A stretch of DNA of 49,224 bases from Ectocarpus siliculosus (lineage: Eukaryota > Sar > Phaeophyceae > Ectocarpales > Ectocarpaceae): assembly GCA_000310025.1 (NCBI GenBank), contig FN649731.1:2673575-2722798 (forward strand). The letters run 5' to 3'. Both the position numbers and the translations under genes were made by a program. Below, one piece after another: positions 8,985-22,000 of this stretch (positions within the stretch are counted from its first letter, which is position 1; each line of letters starts with the position of its first letter). The notes under the pieces are model-generated. The model had not been told where the DNA came from. It was given only the letters and a program-made list of their open reading frames with translations, and did no database searches.

Positions 8985-11260
8985 GTTTTCTGTGCTGCGT
9001 GCAAAGCAACGCGAATTGGGTGTTACGGAATTGGAGAACAACAGATGTGACAACCCGCATGCCTTGGACTGAGGGAACGCGTGTTTTCCATGTCTGTCTT
9101 CGCAAGACTGTCCACACACCACACACACACGTAGTTTGGGCTTGCTTGCCGTGAGGTGGATACCATGGTGGTGCACGGTGGAATGAAAGATCGTCCCGGA
9201 TCGCGGATGAACGCGGGTGAACATTTACCCGTCGTCGTCGGATCATGCCGAACTTCGTTCATGCTGTCAACATAGACTACAGACTACTGCTTGGGATCGT
9301 TTGCTTGGGACCGTTACAAGCACAGCCATGTCTTCAATGCACACCCGCTGGCCAATGGCCATGAACACGTACCCTGCGGCGAGGTGGATATAGGATATGG
9401 TAATAATGTCACGGTTCCGGTCTTGGTGTCTTGGCACGTTGTATCCAGAATGCAAGACTGTTCAGGAAAAGAGATATACAAGCACGCTTGCACAAATCGC
9501 TCCTTCCATCCCTCTATGCGCGCGCTTACGTACAAGAACAAATATTGTTTCCCCCGAAACGCGGCGAATAGTCTATCGCGGGGCACACGTACGTATCGTT
9601 CCGACGAGAACGAAATCCGTCGTTTTGCGGCGAAAAAGCTTCCGCGACCCTGTCGTTGGCAGGGTAATCGCGGGGAGGGAGGCAACTTACACACGCGCGA
9701 ACTGGTCGAGATCGTAGTGATCGTACAATGGATGCATGGATGTATGTGTTCCGACGAAGAAAAGATAAAGTCATTTATCATCAAGTTGTCAAGTTGTTGG
9801 TGTGCGTGCAAAATGCGGCGGAAGATACTACTTGCGCGTGCGCAATGCGGTGGAACAAGAGGTTAACATCGGAGAAACAGCTGTGACAACCCGCATGCCT
9901 TCGACGGATGGATCGCGTGTGTACCATGTCTTCGCACTTATCCAAAGTGCAAGAAAGATTGTTCGGGAAGGAGAGAGATACCCAAGCACGCCTGCACAAA
10001 TCGCTGCGTCGATCTCTCTATGTGCGCGCATGTAGTCTTCTTACAATTAATTTAAGTTTTCTCTGAGAACGCTTCATTTCGCTTCTTTCGGCTTCTGTGA
10101 GCGCTCTATTCCGGTCTTCTCGGGCTCTCACAGAGCAGCAGCATTCCCTCTGGAAATTTGGCACTTTGGTGGACTTTCCACTTTTATCTTCCGCTTTTAT
10201 CTCTCTCGCCTGCTGCTGTCACCCCGCTCTGTACCATCATACCACGCATTCCACTCGGATTACGGCCCTCTCTGTGTGTGCCTCCTTCTCCTCCGTTCCT
10301 CCGTCTCTCTATGTCTCTGACGGGCTGTCTATCCACATTCCCTTTTCATTTTCGCCTTCTCTGTTGACCGCTCTCGCGTCGGAATGGTCTGTTGTTTGTT
10401 CCGATTCCGTGTGCTACTGCTGTACATTTGTTTTTTTTCTTCTGACACCTTCACACGGTATGCACTCACCTCCTATCACCTTGGTACCGTATTCTCTCTC
10501 TCTCTCCTCTCGGTGTGTGTGTGTGTCTGTGTATCCACTTTGTCTTTAAATTTTTGCTCTTCTCTCTTCACCGCTCTCGCGTCGGAATGGTCTGTTGTTT
10601 GTTCCGATTCCGGCAACGGTGTTGTGTGCTCCGGTTCCGATAGTCCCTTCTAAAGGTCCGGAAAATACGAAAATACACTCCTTTCTACCTCCACTCTCGA
10701 TGGCTACCCCGGCCCACTCCTCCCGCACCTCTGTAGCTACTCCTGCTACAGTTTTGCAGTTCAAGTAGTGCGTTCAATTGGTAGTGCTGTCTTTCTTCAT
10801 TATTCGCAGTTCAGCCGATAATTTTGTCTATTTTGCAGTTCTGAGTTCTGGATGTGTATCAGATAATTGAGGGGTATTTGGCACGGCGATGAGAAACAAA
10901 TAATGGACCTTTACATCTACTTAAATCGCACACGAACCTCCATCATGGGAACTCCACCTTCACGGAAACTTTAACTGCAATCGGTGCCTACCTTCATTCA
11001 ACATCCTACACCCACTTTCAGAGAAAACATTGCTGCCTTGGAATCGCTTCAAATAAAGCGGGAGCGCGCAGCGCCCAAAACCTTGTACAAGAACAAATCA
11101 TGTTTCTTTCCTCGAAACGCGGCGACCAGTCTGTCGCGGGGCACACGACGTGTCGAGATCAGGATAAACTACATTAGATTGGTGATGTAGACTATTTGTT
11201 CCGCAATATTTTGCGCGCGCGCGTAAAATAGTTTGAAACCGTCGTTTTGCAAAGGACATA
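8985..11260. repeat. Overlapping degenerate copies of a dispersed repeat
   Basis: Several segments recur in the same orientation. The block GTGACAACCCGCATGCCTT occurs at about 9047 and 9883, with matching flanks. A block with AGCACGC(T/C)TGCACAAATCGCT occurs near 9481 and 9984. A block with ACAAGAACAAAT, CGAAACGCGGCGA and TCGCGGGGCACACG occurs near 9533 and 11090, followed in both copies by CCGTCGTTTTGC. Together they look like three or four decayed, partly overlapping copies of one mobile or satellite-like element. Translated fragments such as CFPRNAANSLSRGTR are shared only because the DNA is shared. No enzyme motif is visible. Confidence 0.6.
10367..10612. repeat. Identical 43-base direct repeat, 203 bases apart
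   Basis: The 43 bases at 10367-10409 recur exactly at 10570-10612; the repeat begins ACCGCTCTCGCGTCGGAATG and ends TTCCGATTCCG. Both copies are embedded in a pyrimidine-rich stretch (about 10140-10760) full of TCTCTC and CTCC tracts, and their left flanks are similar. This is consistent with a 203-base duplication whose spacer has diverged. Confidence 0.85.
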
Positions 11261-13002
11261 CTTTCTCGTCGGGAGGTTGCAGCGGTGTGGCCCGGAGCTG
11301 GCAGGCAAAATTGGTAGGCACACAGCTCTTCCAGCGTCGAAGGACTTGTCAATCCAGCTGCTGCATGCTCGTGTTTCGTGCTTGAGAGTGCCGGTCGTCG
11401 ACACAGCCAACACTCAACAACTCAATAGGCACCAATCAAGCTGAAACTTACGAAGGCTTCTAAAGTAGTGCAGGACGGCCGATCGATGGGGTGATTTCTC
11501 GCGTCTCGGGCGTTCGGCTAAAAGAAGTGCGTGGTTCAGGCTTTCGGACTGAAAGTGATCATTCATTCACATTTTTGTTTTCCGTTCTGTGAGACCTCTA
11601 GAGACCGTATCGGTCTCTTAGAGGAAAACAGCATTGTAGAGTTTCCTCTTGCAGAAAGATATTGGTATGCGAGAGTCGTGTGCGGCAAGGCTAGGAAGAA
11701 TGCTACACCCCCCAACAAATGAAGCCCTGGTTGGCCTAATACAACAGTAGTCCTGGTAGGGATAGAGATGTGAATATAAAGCACGGCCTTGTTTATCTCC
11801 GACTATCGATTGGAAGCCGCTATCGGGCATGGCGCTGAAGCATATGTACAACCGGCGGTGTGTTTTGTCGCTATTGTTTTGTTTTTCCAGGGGGAAGCCG
11901 GCCGCTGAAGCGTGATCTATACATAGCTATCCGCGGGTCCTGACGTCCCGGTAGAGCACGCACTGGTGCTCCTACCTTCGAGACCGGCGCGCGAAACAAA
12001 ACGTTTTCGCTTGGTCGTGGTGGCCTGCCCACAAGGCCTTGCTGTTAATCCGAGAGTGATGTGTTTGCTGTCGCATTGTGGAATAGGCAGGCGACGGTAT
12101 CTGTGGACGGGGAAGCACGTACGAGAAGGCTAGGAGCGTCTTATCTTCAACTCGGCCAAGCCAGTGTTGATTTTCTAGCGCCGGGGGGTGGTTCTGGAGT
12201 AGGGTCAATGGTGCTTAGATGCTAAGCTTACTTAACCATCTCACGGTATGTAGCAGGACCTTTTGATGACGGCAAGACAATCCCAGACGAGGTGTAAGAC
12301 AACCTGGGATTGTGTGTTTGGAAAACAAGAGATACTTCCTCGGTCACTTCTTGCTTGTGCCCTGTGGTCGCGTTCGTTCCGGCACATGTTCATGTCTTCA
12401 TGAGTAAAGCGAGAGGCGACAGCAGCAGTGGTTTTCTGGTTTCGTCGAGGCCACGTTCTCTTTAGCATATGCGTTTTTTTAGGTACATCTGCGTGGCCCC
12501 AACTGCTGTCTGACATCCCGCGGCAGGTCCATGACTCAACAGTACCACACGCGCGACGATTCCCAAAGCGGGCAACGATCCGAGGATTGAACTGTTGACG
12601 GTCGGCGAAGCTCTTGTCGCCCCATCGCAGACTAGGCCAGAGCTGCGAAGCCCAGCCGCACAGTGAAAGAATCCAACGAGCGCATCCACCGCCACGATTC
12701 AGGCCAACACATGACAAAATTTTGACACAAGGGCGGTACGGCGGGGGGGTAGGCAGGCGGCGGTGGGGGTAACGCATGCGCTGGTGGGTGTTCGTTGCCG
12801 CCTCGATCCCTGGTGGAAACGAGTCCCAAGCAATGAACCACTACGAAGTTTCGTCCGCAGGAGTCATAGCTAACGACGAAGGTTTAACGCCCCATACCCA
12901 GCGTCGAGGTTCACGTGCTTCGACCGAGCATGCCGCTTTAGCTTGAACAACTCATCCGTTGGCACACTCCACCCCCACCCCCCTCTCAGATGAACAATGG
13001 AA
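11260..13002. other. Intergenic stretch and probable 3' UTR of the coiled-coil gene
   Basis: The right part (about 12.1-13.0 kb) lies just after the stop codon of the minus-strand coiled-coil gene and may be its 3' UTR. A minus-strand open frame of 178 codons at 12241-12777 has no motif I recognise. A near-perfect hairpin lies at 11595-11624. Nothing else is supportable. Confidence 0.4.
11595..11624. other. Short near-perfect hairpin
   Basis: CCTCTAGAGACCG and CGGTCTCTTAGAGG face each other around a three-base loop (TAT), with a single extra T in the right arm. The function is unknown. No run of T follows, so it is not a simple pol III terminator. Confidence 0.7.
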
Positions 13003-16000
13003 TTACACACCTCTTCTCACGCCAGCGGAGAATAGAGTATGCTCCCGCCCCAGAGTTGCGTTTGCAGTCTTCGGTCTCGGCATCTTGATGCCCTCTCTCC
13101 CGCCGCCCAATACTCGCTCGTTGCCACTCTCTACCCTCATCCTCGAACTACTGATAAACAAGCCGGGATCTTGTTCGACCCCTCGCCTACTGCCCCCGCG
13201 ATCTCTGAGTCTGTTTCTACTTCCGCTACCATCCCCGCCGCTGGTGCTGTGTTCTCGAGAGGGATCAGCCTCACACTCAGACACACTGTTCAAATTGACG
13301 TTGATGCTGCCCATTGCAATTGTGCTGCCAACATCTCCCGGAAAGGCTCCCAGGCTTTCGACGCTAGGCATTGGCGTGAGCTCCTTAGGGATTTTAAAGC
13401 CTCCTCGGTACACAAACTTGCTGGTGTTTTTCTGATGATTCCCTCCCCCAAAACCTCCCACCATTGCGGGGTCTACGAATGGTTCAGGGGTACGTGTTCC
13501 ATCCTTGTGTTCATGGCGTAGAGTACACGAACAGAGAGCAAACATCGACGGGTGCAAAAACTGTTGCAATTTGCGAAGTTTGTATTGTTTTACAAAGAAT
13601 ATCTGACGACGGCTTGTCCTCCGGGAATTTGGCCGAGTTACACCGTGTTAGCTATGTAGTATTTGGAATTGATATTTGTACCACCCCCAGAATATTGCTG
13701 CGTTGAGAGAACGATACCGTATCTCGCTATAGAAGACCACGCCCGTCAATCACTCAACAACATTCGGTCGAAGACTTAACCGTTCTTCAGAATGCAGGAG
13801 GAGCTAAACCCACGTAGAACAACACGTGTACTTGACGCAACAACAATGCATTTACCGGTGGTGTGGCCGGTATCCGCGGTCGACCCGCCATGGCATCCTT
13901 TACGGCCTGCGGCGGTGGTAAAGGTTCCAACGGGGCTGCTCGTGCGTCGCCAAGAGTAGCCTTGATGAGGGACCAAGCGCATGGAGAAAGCGGAAGAGGA
14001 TTGGGGAAAACATCTCTCTCGGCTCGTTCTACACTGTTCCCGCGCCGGGTAACGGAAAATACAACAATTCGTGTCCTGATGTGGAAAACGAGATGCAGGC
14101 GAGCCAAATATTCCATTCCTTGCCTGAGCTGCTGCGCCGAATGGGCGGTCGCACGCGATGCAGGAGGGGTCAAGCTTGACCTTGCCGAAAAGGGTGTTAC
14201 CGACATCCACGCTTCGGTACTTGGACATTGCCACCTATCCGTTCGACAATAGGGAAAGAGATCGAAGCTGTATGGAGAAATCGTGAACCAACAGCTGCTA
14301 AATAGGCTTCCTCAGGAGAGGTCAACTGGTCGTCAAAGGAAAATCACCCCCCCCTCCTCCATCGCTGGGCAAAGTTTAAAGGTATAGGTATAGGTTGCCC
14401 GAAGGACTACTCGATTGCAGTTGCTTTGTTTTTCAGAGGGGGGTGCGTGTACTCCTCATGTTTAGTGGTAACACCATTGACCTCGAGAGGGGGAGGGGGG
14501 GGGGGGGGGTACTCATAGTCGTGCATGCCGTAGTCGTTTGACCATTGACCTCGCATCCCTACAAAGCCGGGACGGAGCACGCCGGGTTCTCACCGGACCA
14601 GGCTCTCACATCACCAAGCGCGAAGCGCCGTGAGGCATTTGGCGAGTCGCATGAAGGGTGAGCTGCATCCTGCTAAGGGTGTTCGGCATCTTGTGCTTAC
14701 TTCCTTGCGTACGGGTGACAGCTACGTATGACTTAATTTATTTTCTGGTGCTTTCACTTCCAGAGACAGTTGTAAGCACTGTGTAACTGCCTCGAGGAAG
14801 CTTGACCATTTTAACACAACGTGGTGCGATCATCCCCCGTTGCGCGGAGTGAGGTTTCTCGACCCCGCACAACATGATCTACTCGACCACCATTATGGTT
14901 ACCGCAAAAAAAAAAAACCGAGGTAAAAAAAAAAAAAAAACGGTAACCTGGTTGCCGAGTTCACGAAGTGAATTGGCTTGTTTTACAACGTCGTTGCCAA
15001 GCGACGAAAACCCAATCCCGATGGCAAACACCGAGTGGGGGGCTTGTTTTACAACGTCGTTGCCAAGCGACGAAAACCCAAACCCCGATGGCAAACACCG
15101 GGGGGGGCGGCTTGTTTTACAACGTCGTTGCCAAGCGACGAAAACCCAAACCCCGATGGCAAACACCGAGGAGGGGGGGGGGGGGTCCCTTTTCTTTTAC
15201 CACAAACTCGACGAATTTTATACTTCGTGAAGAAGAGTAAACGGAACAGAAGAGTTTACCTTGAGCCCTTGCTCCAATTTGACAAAAAAACGGTCCCGGT
15301 TTCGGGCGCCGAACGGTCCGTGCGACGGGTACTTCCTGTCCAAGTACCGTCTTGCATTGGCCACGAAATGCTCCAAGAAACTACCTCGCATACTCTGCAC
15401 GCGTCTGTCCCAGTCCTGGGCCCCCTTTTCGATGTTTGTGGATGCGGTGAGCTTCTGGATAACCTGCCGTTCATTCCAATCGCAATGCCATGGGGATCCG
15501 GGAAGGGGGAGGGGAGGAGGGGGTCCTGATTGCGTGCTCATGTCAGTGATATGTCATGGCCGTATCCCCGGTGCGTTGTTTCAATGACAAACAGCTGTTC
15601 CGTTTTTTCAGAGTCCTACTTAGCGGGTAAAGGACAACTGGAAATCTGCATTAACAGTGCACATCAATGCCCGATCTTGATTTCCTCCGAACGACCAACA
15701 AGTAGGTAAATACCCCAACGGCGAGCGAGTGACAGTACCTCGAAGTCTGCCTTTTGGCAGATAAGCTTGGCCACGCGCTGAGTGTTGCCGGCGATATATT
15801 GCTGAAGCTCGACCGTGAGCACAAAGCGGTCCTGCAAAACGCAACGACCGATGACGCTGCGGCATCTCTGGGTGTGCGTCGCTGAGACAACGGAGATGTT
15901 AGATATGGAAAACACCTTCACCGCAGACCTTCGGATTCTACCTTCGAATTCGCTGAGCTTGGGGGCCGTGCAAATCGACTCGTTGAGTGTTCAAAGATTG

Positions 16001-19000
16001 ATTGCCAAATTCGTTTGGGTAGCCTCGCAACTGGATTAGCCTTTGGGTTAGCGGGGCAACACCGTATGGGAAGATCTCAAGTCGAGTCTATGCGCGTTGG
16101 GTTGGCATCTTGGTCTCCTGTTTGGCCACCGTGTATACAGTAGTGAACAGAGCAACCTTTTGAGACTCGCAGCTTTGGAACTTTCGAGTGTTGCACGTCA
16201 ATGAAGGGAACCACAGTAGCCTCAAGGTACCGTCATCATCTTCTATTGGACGTCTTCAACTATCAATGGCGAAATACCCTAACGTGGAAGCCCACACGCG
16301 TAGTGGGATGGTCCAATCGCACCTTTGAGAGTTGCTTTGGTCTGTTGCAGACAAGTGCGCAACTTGCGGTGGCAGCAGTAGAAAAAGTACCAGGTGGTGG
16401 TCGTCGTTGTTGTTGTTGTTGTTGTTGGTCGTGGCGTTGGGGTTTATCAGATAATACGTTAGGGCTTAAACATAAACCACATAATACTCAACACTCACTC
16501 GCGTCGCACGGACAACCAACCTGTTCTTCGCTGGTGGCCTCGACCCTGCAAGACGCATCTGCGAACGCCTCAGCGTGCGCTTTCAACTTCGTGCCCACTT
16601 CCTCCCAGAACAAGTCTCTCGAGGACAGCACCTTCCAAATAATGGGTATGCACATGACAGAGACACACTTCATTTCAATATTTGGCTAGTCTAGAGAACC
16701 GCGGGCGAATTGTACTCGTTCTCGCCGTCATCTGAACTCGAAACGGAGTGTCGACGATCCTGGCATCACATCAAAGCCGAATCGGAGGACGCCGGCTCTT
16801 CAACGATCATGACCGGGGGGAGGGCGTCATGGTTTGGGTGATGTGATACCTGCGACAACTATCAGCAACAGCTATCTGCACACAGATGGTAGCACCAAAC
16901 GGCACCCTCGTCGGAACAGCACCCCCCAGGTGTGACATTGGCTTCGAAAATAGTCACGCGTTGGGAATGCTTTCCCGACGAACTCAAACACGCCTGTGAT
17001 GTCTACTCTGCATGCTCAAGAGCTGCGTTTGATATACCTCTAATCACCACGGCGACCGCCTTTTGACACAACGCTCAAGATGAGGCCATGCTCCACTCTA
17101 CAAACAAGGCGCGGTCTGTGACCCAGCAATTGGGGCAACCCAGGCCAGAATCGGCGTCGAAAATATCGATGCTGAGCGCAAGACAGAGCGAGAGAGAGCG
17201 ATTCGCATCCGGGGTTTCAGAACTCACGAAAAGGCTGCGTTCTAGCTTTTTGACGAGCAAGGTGAGGCTGAGGTTGGCCCTTTCCACCCGCCTCGACGAT
17301 TCCTCTCTACGCTGTTGCTGCTCCCGAACAGCCGTTGCCACCTACAGGCGAAAACGAGCATCAACCAAACGGGCCATAACAAACGATGTTTTGAGTTGTC
17401 GGGAAAACGATAGTTTCATGGTTGTCTTGGGTGCTGAGCGCTTTGCGTGCAACCTGGTACGAACAGGTCATGGAGACGAACGCGGGTTCGCCATGCCGTA
17501 GGAAGCAAACTACTGTAGGAATGTCGAACCTGGCCCCTCAATCGACGGAAACAACTCTAGAGCAACGGCGAACGTGTTTCAGGTGCGACACTCGATGCGG
17601 CGATACCGCTAGGTGCATCTGTCGAACGTTCAATAAAGGCGGAGCACAATCGGTTACACTGGACGGAGCACAACCGGCTATGCTAAACAGCGCCGTCAAC
17701 TGCCGGCGGCCGGAATTTCCTACAATCAAGACAAACAAACCCAAACACTTCCTCCCCGAAACCGTTTCGGACGGACGGAAAGTACTTAGACAAAGGAAGG
17801 GGAAACTGAGTCAAACTGCAAGATGAGACACGCATTCGAAGCGAAACAGAAAGTATGCATGTGGATAGAAGTATATATAATGTCCCGCCGGAGCAATAGT
17901 GTCGAGCATCTCAATCATGTACCTACTTGGGCCCCTCGGCCAAAATAGCTCCACATGCGCTGCTTGTTTCATTTTTTGCTGGAGCTATCGACAAATACCG
18001 CTCGCTCTCTCATGACACCGAACTTTTTCCAAAGGTGGCACTATTTTCTGGGTATCCTCCAAGAGGAGCTCTCTCCTCTTTATCATTGCATCCGGTACCA
18101 CTTGCGCTGGCAACAAGCCTGCATGTTCAGTACAATGCCCTTGAAAGTGGGATGCCAGCGAGAACCTTTCCACGGCACTCGCCTCTGCCAAGGTGGCTTC
18201 TTCGTCTGGGTTATCCTTTCGTTCGAGCCCCCTCCTCGCGCCGCTAGACACCAGACAAACCAGCATGTCCCTAACGTCCGACCTGACCGACGAACAAGCA
18301 TCGCTCACTTCCTTTGAAACAGCTGTCACCTATCGAGCAAGAGGGCAGACACGGTTCCCAGCGCGGCCCCAGATGTAGTCTTCAAGGTCTGTGGAGTCGC
18401 TCTTTAGGGAAGCGGGGGGTATTTGAGGCACCGACAGCAATGTCTGACAGAATGAGTAGCAAAACGAGAAACACGTCCCTGAAGGCATTTTCAAATGCGC
18501 CGTGTGTAAATAGTCCCCACAGAATGGATATAGTCTCGGTCGGGCTAGCTTTTGGGTAGGAGATTTGCAAATGACACCACCTGTGGACAAAATGTTTTTT
18601 ACCGTGTCGGTAGGAAACCTGTTGGGCGATTCCTCACCATCGCGCTGGATTTTCCGAAAATATTCATTTCACAAGATCGAGCCTCGATGAACATTTAACC
18701 AGTGGTCGTGACTGAAGACAAGTGTTCGTAAGTTGCCACACGTGTTGTGGGTCATACAATGAACTTGTATGCATGGAAAGAGAAGGTCTTGGAGATGTTC
18801 TTTTTTCATGGGGGAAAGGGCAGCGAGCTGTCAATATGTCGATACTGCTACCCCGAGGGGCCGACTGCTCTGACGCCCACCCTCACCTCATCGATCGGAG
18901 ACGGAATCAAATCGTGAAAAACATGCAAAGTGTGGCAAAACGCAGTGGCCATGCGTTCTGTTCTAGTACACAAACAACGTGGTCGGGCGCCGCCGGAAAC

Positions 19001-22000
19001 ACGCACGCGGGTGTGTAGTCAGACCTTCGCGTCCTGGGTGTCGAGAATACGCTGATGGTCCTCCAGTGCTCTCTTGAGGATACCATGCACGCTGAAAATT
19101 CGGCACCGCGTCGTTAGGGAAGGAAGGTACGAGATGACTCATGCGTCAAGCGAGGGCAGTAGTAGGAACAGACGCTCACGCACAGGAGCTTGCGCCCCTC
19201 TCTACGCAACTACATTGCTAAATTTGAGCGTTTTTCGTAGTCTGTGTGACAAACTAAAACATTGCGTGTATCGTTTTGGAGGGGCTGACTGCCGTAAGAG
19301 CGCCTGAATGCTAACGGTACAAACTGACCTTTATAGTAAGACGCAGCGGCACACCACACTGCTGTCGCCATCTTTGACTAACTCAGAACAACTTTGCGCT
19401 TTGCTAGAAACACCAAAGTTGTCTCATGTACCACCCCAACGCACAAAGACGCACAAACCCAAACGCACATAACATCATCAGTGCAGGCCGTACTAATACC
19501 CATTGCATCTGGGAGGACCGCTACTTGGGTAGTTACCCAGGGTGCTGAAGCGCACCTTTTCACAGCAGTTCAGAGATTCAATATTTGAACTTGACTTTCA
19601 GAGATTCAATATTTGAACTTGATCCTCGCCTCCCATCCCGTGCACACCACGCAAGACAATGTCACACGACGGATTTTGCGCTAAAACGTTAGCCCGTTAC
19701 CCCCCTCTTCTTTTTTTTTTTTGAAAAGGCTCACCTTTCAACGCCCTCTTCGAGCGTGGCTATCTCTGGCGACAGGTCTGTCCTCACGGCCTCCGCCAAG
19801 TTCTCCACCTCTAGCACCCTGTACGAGATTGTCTCCACCTCCGACGTTAGCAGGTCGATCACTTCCTATATAATATCCAAATAATACGGCACGCAGCAAG
19901 CGAAGAAGCGGAGAGAAGAGAAAGGAAGTTTTCGCGCCGATCTCTCCAACTACATGCCTTGGACGAGCACGCCACTGGACGCGAAGCGGTCTGTAGGCGG
20001 GAACCGATTTGCGCTCTACAAGGCGAAGAGACTCTTGGTGACTCTGTCGACGATGACCAGCAGGTATCTGTTGCCTTTGATAGAAGTGACCTTCATGTCG
20101 AGAATGCCCATCTCCAGTACTTCCCATGGCGGCAAGAAGCACACCGGCAGCTTGTGGAGTTGTTTACTCCACGGCCGCTTCCGCATACGACAACTGCATG
20201 ATAGCACATATTCTCTTGCGTCCTTCTTCAGCATCGGCCAGTGGTACCTGTCCGCAATGAAGTAGTTTTTGCCGCGATCCAAGACTGGTGTACAATACTT
20301 CATCCAGACACATTACGGTCGTCATCGATGGGAAGAATGGGCCCAGAAGGGGCGGGGGGGGGCGAGGCCACCTCATTCCTTTCTTGGTACATGGGGAAAG
20401 AGGGGATCGTGCGTACTTACCTGTTTTCCGGCGGTGGTTACGTTTTCGAGCGTCGTCAACCTCAGGGCGAGTTCATCCCGCATCTCCTGCAAGGAATCTT
20501 TGTCGGCCGTGTTGTCCTTCAGCTTGATCATTTTGTTCTCCAGCTAGACAAAACGTGCGTGTTCGGGCGTTTTGAGATCCGGTCAAGGTTTCGAGACTAC
20601 CAGCCGCCGAGTTTCCGTGTTTTGTGCGTAGCCAGAACCCAGACAGTAAAGAATTGGTTGGTCTCTGTCAGGGTGGGATTTTACAACATGTAGGAGACGC
20701 TGCACAAGGAAGCGCTAGCGCACGGCGCTGCGCTGTGATAGATGCTAGCCTCGAACCATCTCTGATGTACAACTCCCCGACCTTGTCATCGAAAAGACGG
20801 ACGACGTTCAAAAGCTGCTGTGAATTTCACATGGGCCCAGCCGTGAGGCACACACATGGAAATGCCCAATGACATCAATAGCCGTCAAGATGAAAACACT
20901 CCTCCGTCGGTGAAGCTTGGGCATTCGGCAGCCCGTGGCAGGAGTCTTGCTATCAACAGTCAATATTTGGTCCACCACGATCGCTCACCCGGCACACGTT
21001 GTACCTGTTCGTGAACGGCCGTCTGTGCGTTGGCAACGGTCTGGATCCGCGCCGACATTCGCCGCTCCGCCTCGCTGATACCCTGCGAGCTCGTCTCGTT
21101 CGCCTGTACCAGCTTCTTTTCGGTGTTTTTGAGGCTTGCCAACAAGCTCGACACCGACTCCTCCAACGAGAAGGCCTGGATGATAAGGCGAGGAGAAAGG
21201 TCAAAATCACTGCCCTCGACCAGAACGATATACATGTCGTTGATCGATGTTTTCGAGCGGTAGGGGTGGTTGAATCGACGATTTGCTGTCAGGCGGGCTT
21301 AGAAAAGATAATTGAGTGCATTTTACAGGCCCAAAGCACCAGCTTGCTTGTTGTGAAGGAATAAACCACCAGGAGACTGATGGTCAAGACGTCAGGACAC
21401 GCGAAAAAATTCACTTTACCTTCGTCGCAACATCACGGATAGTGTCGCTTCCCCGGAGTGCCTCGTTGAGAATTTCAGGTGTCACTGCCTTTTCGACCTG
21501 CATCGACAACTTTTCGGTTTCCATCTGGCGGTACCAGAAGGAGAAAACCATCAAGCGAATACAGAAACGCAAACAAGGCAGTGCGGACAGGCGGAAATAG
21601 GGGGGTATGTATTCACAGGCGAAAAACAAAACTTCTATGATTTTGTCGTGCGACGGGGCGATTTCACATCCTAGCCTGGTGCTTGCCCCTTTCTCAAACG
21701 CATGCTCTCAATGCCTCAATAGGTGCAGATCACCCGACCGATTGTTTCTACAATACTCACCCAGGACACATCCTTGCTTGACAAAAGGCGAATGGCCAGC
21801 CGTGTTATAGAAATTTCTATCATCCGACGGAGGCCCGAGAGTTAGTCAGTTGGCTCGAGAAGAGTAAGATCTCGAAGAAAGGCCAACAGCGTGATGTGGT
21901 ACCTATTTCGAATCTGCTTAGAAGTGTGATGAATACATGCCTTCGCTCGATGATTTCTGTTGCGCTGGAAAAAAAAGTGATATCGACATCCTAAACAGTG

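Noticed and set aside
11936-11998. Possible tRNA-like segment with TTCGAGACC
   Set aside because: Only a B-box fragment is present. There is no A box at proper spacing and no stems.
12241-12777. Minus-strand 178-codon open frame
   Set aside because: It shows no recognisable motif and lies where the 3' UTR of the coiled-coil gene is expected. Too weak to call a gene.
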